Assembly: GCA_937872475.1 (NCBI GenBank)
Contig: CALMSY010000013.1
Location: forward strand, 9,948 to 73,947
Direction: 5' to 3'
From: 67-14 sp020438345
GTDB taxonomy: Bacteria; Actinomycetota; Thermoleophilia; Solirubrobacterales; 70-9
DNA length: 64,000 nucleotides
Shown here: piece by piece, positions 51,582-60,550 of the stretch
Position numbering within the stretch: the stretch's first letter is position 1
How the letters are laid out: each line of letters opens with the position of its first letter
Notes under the pieces: generated by a model
The model's input: only the letters and a program-made list of their open reading frames with translations
What the model was told of the DNA's origin: nothing
The model's database searches: none
Position numbers and translations under genes: made by a program

Positions 51582-53567
51582 GTGATTGTTCGACTGCTGA
51601 CCGCGGTGTCCGCCTGCGCGCTTTTTCTGGCGCTTCCCGTTTACGCCGGAGCAGATGTGGATCTGACTCCGATGGAGGGAACCCCGCTCACCAACACCGG
51701 CGGGGGCGGCCCGATGGAATCCGCCGACTTCAATTCGGATGGATTCGATGACCTGGCTATCTCCTCCGGCCAACCCGTCGGCGGCGGAATCCGGATCAGA
51801 TTGTCGAACGGAGATGGAGGCTGGACCGAAGGCCACACCCTGGAGCAAGGGAAGGCGACAGGATCTGTCACCTCGGACGACTTCGACCTGGACGGCAAGC
51901 CTGATCTGCTGGTTCACATTCCCCATCAGACCGACCGTTACGGCCTGAGCGGATCCTTCCGGATCTATCTGGGCGATGGCGATGGCACCTTCACGGCCGG
52001 TCAGACCTTGACCCTCCCAGGCGACAAGATCCTCGCGATGCCATCAACCAGTCAGGCATTCAAGCTGAACGACCTGAACGGCGATGGCTTCAAGGACCTC
52101 TTCCTCGGACTGCTGCGGGGCCAGCTCGGGATCGCATTGGGACAAGCCGACGGTACGTTCAGCCCGGTCCAGACGATCACCAGCTTCCCCGAGATCCCCA
52201 CCGGTGACTTTGAAGGATTCAGCTCAATCAACACCGCGGACTTCAACGGGGATGGAATCCGTGACTTTGTGTTCGGGCTGGCAGGAAACCTGATCGGGGA
52301 ATCCACCGAGGAAAACAGCGGCTTCTATGTCATGTACGGAAACTCGGCGAGCGGATCCAGTTTCGAAACACCTCAACACATCCCCATGTTCAGCCCGTTC
52401 GGAATCGCCCTCAGTCTCATCCCCGGTGACTTCGACCGCGACGGATTCGATGACCTGATTCTGCAGACCGGTGAATCCGACGGGACCGCATCGCGCTTCT
52501 GGCTCTACCCGGGAAGCCAGTCCGGTTTCGCAACTGTCCCCGTGAGAATCGCCGATTCTTCCGAAACGTCTGTCGGGCTGGCTGGTGATGATTTCAGCGC
52601 CGATGGCTTCCTCGACCTTGCCTGGGTTGAGCGGTCAAGCTCCGGGACCCAGGCGAACGCCAGCACCCTGAGGGTCGCAACAGGCGGCACCGGCGCGCTC
52701 TGGACAACCCAGCCGAGGACTTTCGGGCTGAACCTGGCCGCCGGCCAGGGATTCGCGGAAAGCACCGAAATCGGCGACTTCGATGGAGACGGATATCCCG
52801 ATCTGGCAGTCAATTTCAACTCTGGCAACTGCGCTGCGAGCAGTTGTGGTGTCGTCGTGCTCCTGAACCGACCCGTTCCCGTCTCCAGCCGCGCCAGCTT
52901 CGATTTCGGCAGCAGCCAGGCCGGGAGCCCCATCACCCTTCCTTTCACGATCACCAACACCGGCGGTGCCCCCGCCCGGCTTGGCGAAGTGACCGTGACT
53001 GGCAGCCAGCCAGGCAAGTTCAGCCTGAACGGAAGCTGCGGCCTGGTCGCACCGGGCTCAGCCTGCTCGCAGGAGATCAGTTTCGACCGCTCGACCGTCG
53101 GCACCTGGACCAGTGAGATCAGGATCACCTTCCGCGGCGCGTCCGAACCAATCAACCTGACGATGACAGGTACGGTCGCCGATCCGGTCGTATCGCCCAC
53201 CCCCCAGCCTGATCCCACCCCCCAGCCTGATCCGGCCCCTGGCTACAGCGGTTCGATGAAACTGAGCGGCCCGAAAAAAGTGAAGGCCGGAAAGAAGTTC
53301 AGGATCACGGCAGTGGTAGCGAATATCGGCACCAGTCCCATTGCCGGGAGCGTGATCAGCTGGAAGGCCACCCAGGGCAAGGCCGTCAAGGCAATGGGCC
53401 AGGTCAGACTGCCGGAAATTGCCACCGGCGGCAAAGTCTCCAGACCAATTCGGGTTGCGATCAAGAAGGCCAAGTTGCGGGCGAAGAAACCGCTCAAGAT
53501 CACCGCGGCCCTGGTTCACCAACGCAAGACGATCGCCAGCGGCGGAACTTCGATTCGCCTGAAGTAG
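51582..53567 (+). CDS. Secreted FG-GAP/VCBS repeat protein with basic C-terminal domain
   Basis: The 661-residue protein has a signal peptide (LLTAVSACALFLALPVYAGA), then seven or so FG-GAP/VCBS-type calcium-binding repeats (ADFNSDGFDDLAISSG; LNDLNGDGFKDLFLGL; TADFNGDGIRDFVFGL; GDFDRDGFDDLILQTG; GDFDGDGYPDLAVNFN). A HYDIN/ASPM-type Ig domain follows (about 430-525; FDFGSSQAGSPITLPFTITN), then a short repeat PTPQPDPTPQPDPAP and a basic CARDB-like end (KKVKAGKKFRITAVVANIGT). The repeats form a beta-propeller as in integrin alpha, probably for adhesion or ligand binding outside the cell. GTG 51582 has an AGGGAGAG site. Confidence 0.85.
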   Translation: MIVRLLTAVSACALFLALPVYAGADVDLTPMEGTPLTNTGGGGPMESADFNSDGFDDLAISSGQPVGGGIRIRLSNGDGGWTEGHTLEQGKATGSVTSDDFDLDGKPDLLVHIPHQTDRYGLSGSFRIYLGDGDGTFTAGQTLTLPGDKILAMPSTSQAFKLNDLNGDGFKDLFLGLLRGQLGIALGQADGTFSPVQTITSFPEIPTGDFEGFSSINTADFNGDGIRDFVFGLAGNLIGESTEENSGFYVMYGNSASGSSFETPQHIPMFSPFGIALSLIPGDFDRDGFDDLILQTGESDGTASRFWLYPGSQSGFATVPVRIADSSETSVGLAGDDFSADGFLDLAWVERSSSGTQANASTLRVATGGTGALWTTQPRTFGLNLAAGQGFAESTEIGDFDGDGYPDLAVNFNSGNCAASSCGVVVLLNRPVPVSSRASFDFGSSQAGSPITLPFTITNTGGAPARLGEVTVTGSQPGKFSLNGSCGLVAPGSACSQEISFDRSTVGTWTSEIRITFRGASEPINLTMTGTVADPVVSPTPQPDPTPQPDPAPGYSGSMKLSGPKKVKAGKKFRITAVVANIGTSPIAGSVISWKATQGKAVKAMGQVRLPEIATGGKVSRPIRVAIKKAKLRAKKPLKITAALVHQRKTIASGGTSIRLK

Positions 53568-53586
53568 CCACAGATAGTCTCCCGGC

Positions 53587-54759
53587 ATGAGTCTGCCCAG
53601 GATTCCCCGCGACCCTGAAAACGACTACAGCCGGGAGGCAGCTCGACACCGGCGCGACCTTGCCTCCGAACAGACCGGAGCCCGGCTGGATCATGTCGGG
53701 CAATACTCTTTCGACCCTTCGGTGCTGCCGGGCAACATCGAGAATTTCATCGGGGTCGCCCAGGTCCCGATCGGGCTGGCCGGCCCCCTGCTGATCGACG
53801 GCGAATACGCCAAGGGGGAGTTCTACGTGCCGATGGCGACCACAGAGGGCACCCTCGTCGCGTCATACAGCCGGGGCATGAAGATGGTTGCCGAGGCAGG
53901 CGGTGTCAGGACCACGGTCGTCGATGACCGTATGCAGCGCGCTCCCGCCTTCATTTTCGATTCGGCACGGGAGGCCCGGGACTTCGTGACCTGGCTCGAT
54001 GAACACGAGCCAGAAGTGAGAAAAGCCGCCGAATCGACAACTTCAACCGGCAAACTGATCGAGATCGAGCGTTACCACGCCAGCCGGTTCGTTTACACCC
54101 GTTTCAACTTCACGACCGGCGATGCGGCGGGGCAGAACATGGTCAGCAAAGCAACCTGGGCTGCCTGCGAATGGATAAGGGCAAACTGCTCCCCGCTGCG
54201 GGACTACATGCTGGACGCGCAACTCTCGACCGACAAGAAGCACTCGCAGATCAACACCCTGAAGACCCGGGGAAAGCGGGTGATCGCCGAGGTCCAGATC
54301 CCGAGCAACATCCTTGAGAAGCACATGCGGGTGACTTCCCGCCAGGTCTTCCAGGCACGCCAGATCTCGAATCAGGGCGCAATGCTCTCCGGGAGTTCAG
54401 CCAACACACCGCATCCGGCCAACGGAATCGCGTCGGTGTTCATCGCGACCGGCCAGGATGAGGCGAACGTGGCCGAGGCACAGGCCGCAATCGGCTATAC
54501 GGAGCTGCGCGGCGAAGATTCCGACTACTACTATTCGATCACCCTGCCGGCCCTGATCGTCGCGACATACGGCGGCGGAACTGCCCTGCCAACCCAGAGC
54601 GAATGCCTCGATCTGCTTGGCTGCAAGGGTTCCGGCAAAGTGAACAAGCTGGCCGAGATCATCGCCGCAACGGTGCTTTGCGGGGACCTCTCACTTGGTT
54701 CTGCGGTGGTCGCAGATGAATGGGTAGGGGCTCACGACGAACTGGGTCGCAACCGCTGA
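53587..54759 (+). CDS. Hydroxymethylglutaryl-CoA reductase
   Basis: The 390-residue enzyme has the class I-like motifs ENFIGVAQVPIGLAGPL, MATTEGTLVASYSRG, TGDAAGQNMVSKAT, DKKHSQIN, GIASVFIATGQDEANVAEAQ, GGGTALPTQSECLDLLGC and the catalytic-histidine tail GAHDELGRNR. It reduces HMG-CoA to mevalonate with NADPH. Some normally fixed positions differ: DKKHSQIN instead of DKKPxxxN. No other mevalonate-pathway gene is nearby, so the role could be hopanoid/carotenoid isoprenoid supply or catabolism. Start ATG 53587 lies 19 bp after the FG-GAP stop, with a weak ribosome site. Confidence 0.9.
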   Translation: MSLPRIPRDPENDYSREAARHRRDLASEQTGARLDHVGQYSFDPSVLPGNIENFIGVAQVPIGLAGPLLIDGEYAKGEFYVPMATTEGTLVASYSRGMKMVAEAGGVRTTVVDDRMQRAPAFIFDSAREARDFVTWLDEHEPEVRKAAESTTSTGKLIEIERYHASRFVYTRFNFTTGDAAGQNMVSKATWAACEWIRANCSPLRDYMLDAQLSTDKKHSQINTLKTRGKRVIAEVQIPSNILEKHMRVTSRQVFQARQISNQGAMLSGSSANTPHPANGIASVFIATGQDEANVAEAQAAIGYTELRGEDSDYYYSITLPALIVATYGGGTALPTQSECLDLLGCKGSGKVNKLAEIIAATVLCGDLSLGSAVVADEWVGAHDELGRNR

Positions 54760-54773
54760 TCCCAACCGGCGGA

Positions 54774-55223
54774 CTACCGATCCGGGTCCGGTTTCAGATC
54801 CCGCTCGGCAGCTTCGATCTCGTCCGCGAGCTGCCGGTTCTCTTCTTCGGATAGACCGGCTTCGATGCGGGGGAAAAGCTCTCGTTCCTCAAAGCGGACA
54901 TGGGCCTTCAGCAGCCCGGCCGCTTCGACCAGTTCCTCCGGCGTTGCCTCTCCCGACGAAATCATCTTCGCGGCCCGGCGCAGCCGGAGGTGGTCGGCGA
55001 GCATCCGGGCGACTTCAGGGTCACCGTCCGGCCCGGACAGCCCCGAACCGGGCAGAAGAACCTCCTCTTCGATCCGGAAATGATCCGCACCTTCACGGTT
55101 CCAGAAATCATTGAACCTCTGTGCACTGTCACCTTCCCCGGCCTGATCACTAATCACCTTGGCCAGGTAGAGCGCGTGATGATGCTCCCGTGAAAGAGAG
55201 ACCAATGCCTCGGATCGCTTCAT
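54774..55223 (-). CDS. Hemerythrin-like HHE-domain protein
   Basis: The 149-residue helical protein has the iron-ligand histidines and acidic residues of hemerythrin-like proteins: LSREHHHALYLAK, DHFRIEEEVLLPG, LADHLRLRR and HVRFEERELFPRIE. Such proteins bind O2 or NO at a diiron centre, or repair iron-sulfur proteins. It lies last in a coupled operon with a quinol NO reductase, so NO binding or repair of NO-damaged iron centres is likely. Start overlaps the preceding stop by 4 bp (ATGA). Confidence 0.88.
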   Translation of the reverse strand: MKRSEALVSLSREHHHALYLAKVISDQAGEGDSAQRFNDFWNREGADHFRIEEEVLLPGSGLSGPDGDPEVARMLADHLRLRRAAKMISSGEATPEELVEAAGLLKAHVRFEERELFPRIEAGLSEEENRQLADEIEAAERDLKPDPDR

Positions 55224-55771
55224 TCCGTACCGATTCTATTGCCGTGGGCAGGCTTGGCTTCAGGAAAGTTGGATGGGGTCTGGATCAAATCACGGGCAAG
55301 AAACCAGGTCATGCCCAAAGCCAGCAACAGCAATGGCGCCAAAATTGCGAGATCGACCGGACTGCTGTTTCGGACCAGCACAACGGTCAGTTCAAATGCG
55401 GCCAGCACCACGAGCATCACAGCGATTCCGCGATGGAACCGGCCGGCCTCTGAATGGGGCCAGGGATCGAGGGGCTTTGTGATCTCCCTGCCGTGGGCCG
55501 AGTCCGTGCAGTCGACCTTTGCCGGACAGGCATTGCAGACCACCGCCTTTGCCCGGTACCTGACCAGGCGCTTCTCCCGATCGAACTCGGAGGGCCAAAG
55601 CTGCTCACCCTGGTGACAGACCCAATGGTCGTGCTGGGAGTCGTAGTCGAAGCCGGAGGTTCGAAAGGCCTGAGAGCGATTGTGGGTGTGTCGCGAAAGC
55701 CATTCCAGAACCAGGGCTCCTCCGATCAGGAGGAGCCCGTATGCCGCGCCTAAAAGGACTTCAGCGGTCAT
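55220..55771 (-). CDS. Cys4-containing membrane protein of an NO-reductase operon, unknown function
   Basis: The 183-residue protein has an N-terminal membrane helix (GAAYGLLLIGGALVLEWL), a soluble loop with C53 (HDHWVCHQGEQLWPS) and a tight Cys cluster VVCNACPAKVDC (residues 80-89), and two C-terminal helices (AVMLVVLAAFELTVVLV; LAILAPLLLLALGMTWFLAR). The Cys spacing resembles zinc ribbons of some transposases, but the context and membrane helices rule out a transposase; it could bind Zn, Fe-S or sense NO. I do not recognise the family. It is translationally coupled by ATGA overlaps both to the qNOR gene and to the hemerythrin gene. Confidence 0.75.
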   Translation of the reverse strand: MTAEVLLGAAYGLLLIGGALVLEWLSRHTHNRSQAFRTSGFDYDSQHDHWVCHQGEQLWPSEFDREKRLVRYRAKAVVCNACPAKVDCTDSAHGREITKPLDPWPHSEAGRFHRGIAVMLVVLAAFELTVVLVRNSSPVDLAILAPLLLLALGMTWFLARDLIQTPSNFPEAKPAHGNRIGTE

Positions 55772-58179
55772 GTCCCCGGGGTCGGCTCGGCACCCGGCTC
55801 GATCACCGGCGGCTCGTCTTCCATGCTGGTGCCGGACACAACCGTGAACAGGTCGGCATCCGAGTCACCATCCTCGTCGCTGCCTTCCCTGCGGCGAGCC
55901 AATGAATACTTGACTCCGAGGAAGGTCATCCAGAGCACCGGAATCGCTCCGAAGATGATGAACACGATGTCGCCCGGCAGGCGCAGCCACTCGAGCATTT
56001 CAGTCGTCTTGTCGGTCAGGAAATCGAGTTGTCTGGCTTCGAAGTAGCCGTCACTTACCGATTTGTACAGCTGCATGATTCCCAGCGGCAGCAAGGTTGC
56101 GAAACACATCCAGGCGAGACCGATATTGGTCCCCCAGAAACTGACTTTGGCCCACTTCTCCGGCCATTTGTCCGAAGGAATCACATATCTCAGGCAGAAC
56201 AGGGCAAGCCCGATCGCCAGCATTCCGTAAACACCCATCATCGCCGCATGGGCATGGTTGGCGGTCAAGGCCGTTCCGATCTCGAAGTAGGAAACGATCG
56301 GCAGGTTCACCAGGAAGCCGAACACCCCGGCCCCGAGGAAGTTCCAGAACCCGACCGCAACCAGGAACATCACCGCCCAGCGATGCGGGAAAGCGCTTTT
56401 GGATTTTGATTCCTGATTGGCGCCCAGCTGCAGGAACGACCATGCCTCGACCGTGAGGAAGGTCAGCGGCACCACTTCGATCGCCGAGAAAAACGCTCCC
56501 AGTGCCATGTGCTCGGCCGGTGTGCCGGAGAAGTACAGGTGGTGCATTGTGCCGACCACTCCACCGACCGAGTAGAGACCGATGTCGAGCAGGATGACCA
56601 TCAGCGCCACCTTTTCCCGCACCACTCCGAGCAGCACGAACATGTAGGCGACCATCACCGTGGTAAAGATCTCGAGGAAATCCTCTACCCAGAGGTGGAC
56701 CACCCAGAAGCGCCAGAATTCCGTGATGGTGAAGTCATCTGCGGTGCGGGCCAGCAAGCCAACCGCGTAGAACGCCGGGATTGCGCAAGCCGCCAGAAAA
56801 AAGAGCCACGGCATGTTGCCCGGGTGTTCCTTTCTCAACCGGGAACGCATGACCCGGAAGAGCATGTAGACCCAGACGACCAGTCCGACAATCAGCAGGA
56901 TCTGCCAGATCCGGGCGAGGTCAAGGTACTCGAATCCCTGGAGACCGAACCAGTTCGTGGCAGCGTCGGCCAGTACCCCGTGTATGCCGAGATAGGACCC
57001 GATCAGGGTTCCGAACACGACTATTGCCAGGGCGATCAACAGGAAGTAGGCAAGCTTGCCCTGACCCTTTGGCTCTTTTCTCGCGATCATCGGTGCGAGG
57101 AAGATCCCGGCCGCGACAAACGATGTCGAAACCCAGAAAATCGAGAGCTGGACATGCCATGTCCGCAACAGGTTGTAGGGCAGGATCGCCGCCAGGTCAA
57201 ACCCGAAGAAGCTGGTCAGTTCAGCCCGGTAATGCTGGACTGCCGCACCGACAAAGCATTGGATCAGAAAAAGCGCCGCCATCACGAAGAAGAACCAGGC
57301 GGTTGCCTTCTGCCCCGGTGTCAAGGTGACTTTGGACGGGTCACGGAAGGCAACCACCGTCTGCTGGCGCCCATGCCAGCCCAGGTCTCTGTAGCGGCCG
57401 AAAGCACCGAAGAGCAGCCCGATACCACCAAGCAGGGCGATCAGCGAAATGGCTGACCAGACCAGCGCGTCAGCAGTTGGCTTGTTGTCAACCCTTGGTT
57501 CCGGCGGCCAGTTGTTCGTGTACGAGTAGTCCTTACCCGGCCGTTCCGCGGCTGTCGCCCATGACGCCCATGCGAAGAAAGCGGTCAGGTTGCGCAGATC
57601 CTCGGGATCGGTGATCGCTTTCTTGCGCAAGCCGTTCTCGGTGTTGTCGGCAGAGAAAACACGCGTGTAGTAGGGGATCAGCTTCTCGAAGGCATCTACC
57701 TGCGTCTGGCTGAAGGTGAGCTCGCCGCTTTCCTCGTCAAATTGATTGTCCCGGAACTGGTCAATCGTCTCCTGACGTGCCACGTCGGCGTTAGGCATCG
57801 GATCGGGGTCAGCGTCCTCGATCTCCAGCCCGTCTTCGTCAACCGGCGGGCCGCCGTTCTCGGCGATTGCAATATTGGAAGAGCGGCGCAGATAGTCGGC
57901 TGTGTAATCCGGGCCGAGATAGGCACCGTGGCCGAAGATCGAGCCGTACTCCATGAGACCGTTGTGCAGAAACACCTGCTGGCCATCAGAGATGTCGTCG
58001 CCATCGAAAAGCAACTGCCCTTCCGGATCGAGAACCTTGATCGGGACCGGCGCACCCTCCTGATAGGTGCGGTAGGCAAGGATGCCGAGCACCGTAAAAC
58101 CGAGCAGCATGACGATGATGACAGCCTGCAACCAGCCTTTGCTGAGCAGGAACCCTCGACGATCAGACTTCTCCTCCAC
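55768..58179 (-). CDS. norZ: Quinol-dependent nitric oxide reductase (qNOR)
   Basis: The 803-residue protein has an N-terminal hydrophilic periplasmic domain (about 35-230) followed by 12 or so membrane helices. Heme/FeB ligand motifs visible are HVQLSIFW, HLWVEDFLEIFTT, MHHLYFSG and TANHAHAAMMGVYG, the pattern of NorB/NorZ. The fused N-terminal domain marks a quinol-type enzyme that reduces NO to N2O with electrons from quinol. The C-terminal acidic tail (EGSDEDGDSDADLF) is an addition. The start is GTG 58179 with AAGGAG just before it. It heads the operon with the Cys4 membrane protein and hemerythrin. The 173 bp up to the divergent P450 gene hold the inverted repeat at 58317-58334. Confidence 0.95.
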   Translation of the reverse strand: MEEKSDRRGFLLSKGWLQAVIIVMLLGFTVLGILAYRTYQEGAPVPIKVLDPEGQLLFDGDDISDGQQVFLHNGLMEYGSIFGHGAYLGPDYTADYLRRSSNIAIAENGGPPVDEDGLEIEDADPDPMPNADVARQETIDQFRDNQFDEESGELTFSQTQVDAFEKLIPYYTRVFSADNTENGLRKKAITDPEDLRNLTAFFAWASWATAAERPGKDYSYTNNWPPEPRVDNKPTADALVWSAISLIALLGGIGLLFGAFGRYRDLGWHGRQQTVVAFRDPSKVTLTPGQKATAWFFFVMAALFLIQCFVGAAVQHYRAELTSFFGFDLAAILPYNLLRTWHVQLSIFWVSTSFVAAGIFLAPMIARKEPKGQGKLAYFLLIALAIVVFGTLIGSYLGIHGVLADAATNWFGLQGFEYLDLARIWQILLIVGLVVWVYMLFRVMRSRLRKEHPGNMPWLFFLAACAIPAFYAVGLLARTADDFTITEFWRFWVVHLWVEDFLEIFTTVMVAYMFVLLGVVREKVALMVILLDIGLYSVGGVVGTMHHLYFSGTPAEHMALGAFFSAIEVVPLTFLTVEAWSFLQLGANQESKSKSAFPHRWAVMFLVAVGFWNFLGAGVFGFLVNLPIVSYFEIGTALTANHAHAAMMGVYGMLAIGLALFCLRYVIPSDKWPEKWAKVSFWGTNIGLAWMCFATLLPLGIMQLYKSVSDGYFEARQLDFLTDKTTEMLEWLRLPGDIVFIIFGAIPVLWMTFLGVKYSLARRREGSDEDGDSDADLFTVVSGTSMEDEPPVIEPGAEPTPGT

Positions 58180-58315
58180 GGATCTCCTTCCGCAGTTCGC
58201 TTTTCAGGGCGAATCTGGACTGGGGCGAGCAACGGTCTGAGTTCTAGATGGCCCGCCGCAGTTTCGCAATGGGTGGTAACTACGGAACTTTGACCGGCTC
58301 CAATCGATCATTGTG

Positions 58316-58334
58316 TTGACATGATCTTCTGTCA
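58316..58334. promoter_or_regulatory. Inverted repeat in the divergent qNOR/P450 promoter region
   Basis: TGACA (58317-58321) and TGTCA (58330-58334) form an inverted repeat with an 8-base spacer. The first arm is part of TTGACA, which with ATTAGG 17 bases later could be the P450 promoter. It is a candidate operator for a regulator acting on one or both genes; the regulator is unknown. Confidence 0.4.
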
Positions 58335-58352
58335 GTTGATTAGGCTGGAGCA

Positions 58353-59663
58353 ATGAACGTTGCTGCTACTGCCCTTCGACGTCCGCCGATGGTCGATCAG
58401 AACCGGCTTTCACAAATCTGGCAGATATCCCACTCGCAGAACCGGATTTTCGACGAGGCCCGAGCGAGGTACGGTGACACTTTCGGCCTTGAACCGGCCC
58501 GCGGCAAGTGGTTCTTCTTTGCCGATCCCGAAGATGTGAAGCAGATATTCACCGGCTCGCCTGCCGCTCTGCATGCCGGCAAGGGCAACGAGATCCTCGC
58601 CACCGCACTCGGCGACCATTCCGTCCTGCTACTCGATGAAGGCGAACACATGAGGCAGCGCAAATTGCTGCTGCCCTCATTTCACGGCGAGAAGCTGATC
58701 AGTCAGAGCTCCACAATGGAGCGGATCGCCGGGGAGGTAGTTGCGAAGATCCCGAAAGGCGAAAACTTCGTGGTACGGGACATGAGCCAGGAGATCGCCC
58801 TGGAGGTCATCCTTGAGGTGGTGCTCGGTACCGCCTCGACCGGGACCCAGCACGACCTGCTCGGCGAGGCCACCCGCAATCTGCTCGAGTGGATATCCAA
58901 GGGCTTCCGCCTGGCCGTCTCGACGGTGCTTGGCCCCCGCAGCCGTCCGATCAAGCGGATGTACAGGCCGGCCCTTGCCCCGCTTGACCAGGGTCTCTAC
59001 GAGTTGATAGCCGAACGGAGGCAAGCCCCCGATCTCGAACAACGGAGCGACATTCTTTCCATGCTCCTGCTTGCGCTCGACGACGAAGGCCGGCCCATGA
59101 CCGATGTGGAGATCCGCGACGAGCTTGTCACCCTGATCGTCGCCGGGCATGAAACCACCGCTACCGCCCTCGCCTGGGCGCTTGAACGCCTGACCCGGGT
59201 GCCGGGCGGGACCGAGCGGCTTCATGAGGAATCGCTGACTGACGAGACCGGGTACTCGCGCTGCGTCGCGCAGGAAGCGCTGCGACTCAGGCCGGTCCTC
59301 GACTTTGTGCTGCGCCGGGTCATGGAGCCGATCGAAGTCGGCGGTTACGAGTTCGAGCCGGGTGATGTTCTTGCGCCAAGCATCTATCTGGTCCACCGCC
59401 GGGAGGACCTTTACCCCGATCCGCTGACCTTCAAGCCGGACCGTTGGGATGGCGTGAAGCCGGGCACCTACACCTGGTTCCCCTTCGGCGGAGGCGTTCG
59501 CAGGTGCATCGGAATGCAGTTCGCGATGGCCGAGATGGAGATCGTTATGCGCGCCGTCGCCCGGGCCGGGGTTCTGCTTCCGGTCGGCCCAGAAGAGGCG
59601 ACGGTCGCACGATTCATCACTTCGTCGCCCGAACGGGGCGGCCAGGTGCGGTTCGCTTTCTGA
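58353..59663 (+). CDS. Cytochrome P450
   Basis: The 436-residue heme monooxygenase has the I-helix motif VAGHETTATALAW, the ExxR motif EALRLR, PDRW, and the heme-binding loop FPFGGGVRRCIGMQFA with the axial Cys. It is a class I bacterial P450 of the CYP110/CYP102-like layout, needing an external reductase not present here. Substrate cannot be inferred. It is monocistronic and divergent from qNOR. A GC-rich imperfect hairpin after the stop (about 59688-59724) may terminate it. Confidence 0.93.
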   Translation: MNVAATALRRPPMVDQNRLSQIWQISHSQNRIFDEARARYGDTFGLEPARGKWFFFADPEDVKQIFTGSPAALHAGKGNEILATALGDHSVLLLDEGEHMRQRKLLLPSFHGEKLISQSSTMERIAGEVVAKIPKGENFVVRDMSQEIALEVILEVVLGTASTGTQHDLLGEATRNLLEWISKGFRLAVSTVLGPRSRPIKRMYRPALAPLDQGLYELIAERRQAPDLEQRSDILSMLLLALDDEGRPMTDVEIRDELVTLIVAGHETTATALAWALERLTRVPGGTERLHEESLTDETGYSRCVAQEALRLRPVLDFVLRRVMEPIEVGGYEFEPGDVLAPSIYLVHRREDLYPDPLTFKPDRWDGVKPGTYTWFPFGGGVRRCIGMQFAMAEMEIVMRAVARAGVLLPVGPEEATVARFITSSPERGGQVRFAF

Positions 59664-59765
59664 CCGGCATCCAGCCCCATGAAAATCTTTCGCCCGCCCC
59701 CCGGACTGGTCGGGGACGGGCGAAGTCTGTCAGCCGGACCGGCCGGCCTGAAACTGCTGTTCCGG

Positions 59766-60425
59766 CTACTTTCCCGGCTGCGGGACTATCCGGATGTACG
59801 GCTTGGGTTCTTCCCACTCGCCGAAGATCTCTTTCGCCTGCTCGTTGTTGACCGAGCCGGAGATGATCACATCTTCGCCGTTCTTCCAGTTGGCCGGAGT
59901 GGCGACCTTGTGGTTGGCTGTCAACTGGAGTGAATCGATCACGCGCAGGACTTCATCGAAGTTCCGGCCGGTGGTCATCGGGTAGACCAGGATCAGCTTG
60001 ATCTTCTTGTCGGGACCGATGACGAAGACGTTGCGGACCGTCTGGTTGTCGGCCGGGGTCCGGTCACCAGCGTCGCCTTCAACTTCGGCGGCAAGCATGC
60101 CGTAAGCCTTCGAGACCTCGAAACTGGCGTCGGAGATCAGGGGATAGTTCGGGGCCGTGCCCTGGGTCTCCTCGATGTCCTTCGCCCAGTCGACGTGCCT
60201 GTCTAGCGGATCGACCGAAAGGCCGATGATCTTGACTCCACGCTCATCGAAGGCCGGCTTGGCATTCGCCATGTAGCCGAGTTCGGTGGTGCAGACCGGC
60301 GTGAAGTCCTTCGGGTGTGAGAAGAGAACCGCCCAGGAATCGCCGATCCAGTCGTGGAAGTTGATCTTTCCTTCGGTGGTATCGGCTTCGAAATTCGGTG
60401 CTTCCTGTCCTAGCTGAAGGGCCAT
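59766..60425 (-). CDS. 1-Cys peroxiredoxin (Prx6 type)
   Basis: The 219-residue protein has the peroxidatic Cys in HPKDFTPVCTTELGYMAN, the Arg in DNQTVRNVFVIGPD, and the long Prx6 C-terminal part (KVATPANWKNGEDVIISGSV). It reduces hydroperoxides; no resolving Cys is visible. A good AAGGAG site precedes the ATG. The gene is preceded by a palindrome at 60523-60545 that may be the operator. Confidence 0.95.
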   Translation of the reverse strand: MALQLGQEAPNFEADTTEGKINFHDWIGDSWAVLFSHPKDFTPVCTTELGYMANAKPAFDERGVKIIGLSVDPLDRHVDWAKDIEETQGTAPNYPLISDASFEVSKAYGMLAAEVEGDAGDRTPADNQTVRNVFVIGPDKKIKLILVYPMTTGRNFDEVLRVIDSLQLTANHKVATPANWKNGEDVIISGSVNNEQAKEIFGEWEEPKPYIRIVPQPGK

Positions 60426-60522
60426 TGCTGCTCCTTGTGGTGTCGCTGTGAATCAGCCGCCCGGGTCAAACCGCCGTGGCGGGGGTCACGTTTAATTGGT
60501 TGATGGAACAACTATAGACCAT

Positions 60523-60545
60523 ATACCTGATCGGGATACAGGTAT
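60523..60545. promoter_or_regulatory. Palindrome before the peroxiredoxin gene
   Basis: ATACCTG (60523-60529) and CAGGTAT (60539-60545) form a perfect 7-bp inverted repeat with a 9-base spacer. On the - strand it lies just upstream of a TATAGT -10-like box at about 60514, so it overlaps the promoter. The shape recalls Rrf2/IscR-type operators; this is inference. Confidence 0.5.
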
Positions 60546-60550
60546 TTGAT

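Noticed and set aside
55220..55771. The Cys cluster of the NO-operon membrane protein as part of a transposase.
   Set aside because: The spacing is similar to transposase zinc ribbons, but the protein has three membrane helices, no DDE region, and is coupled to norZ.
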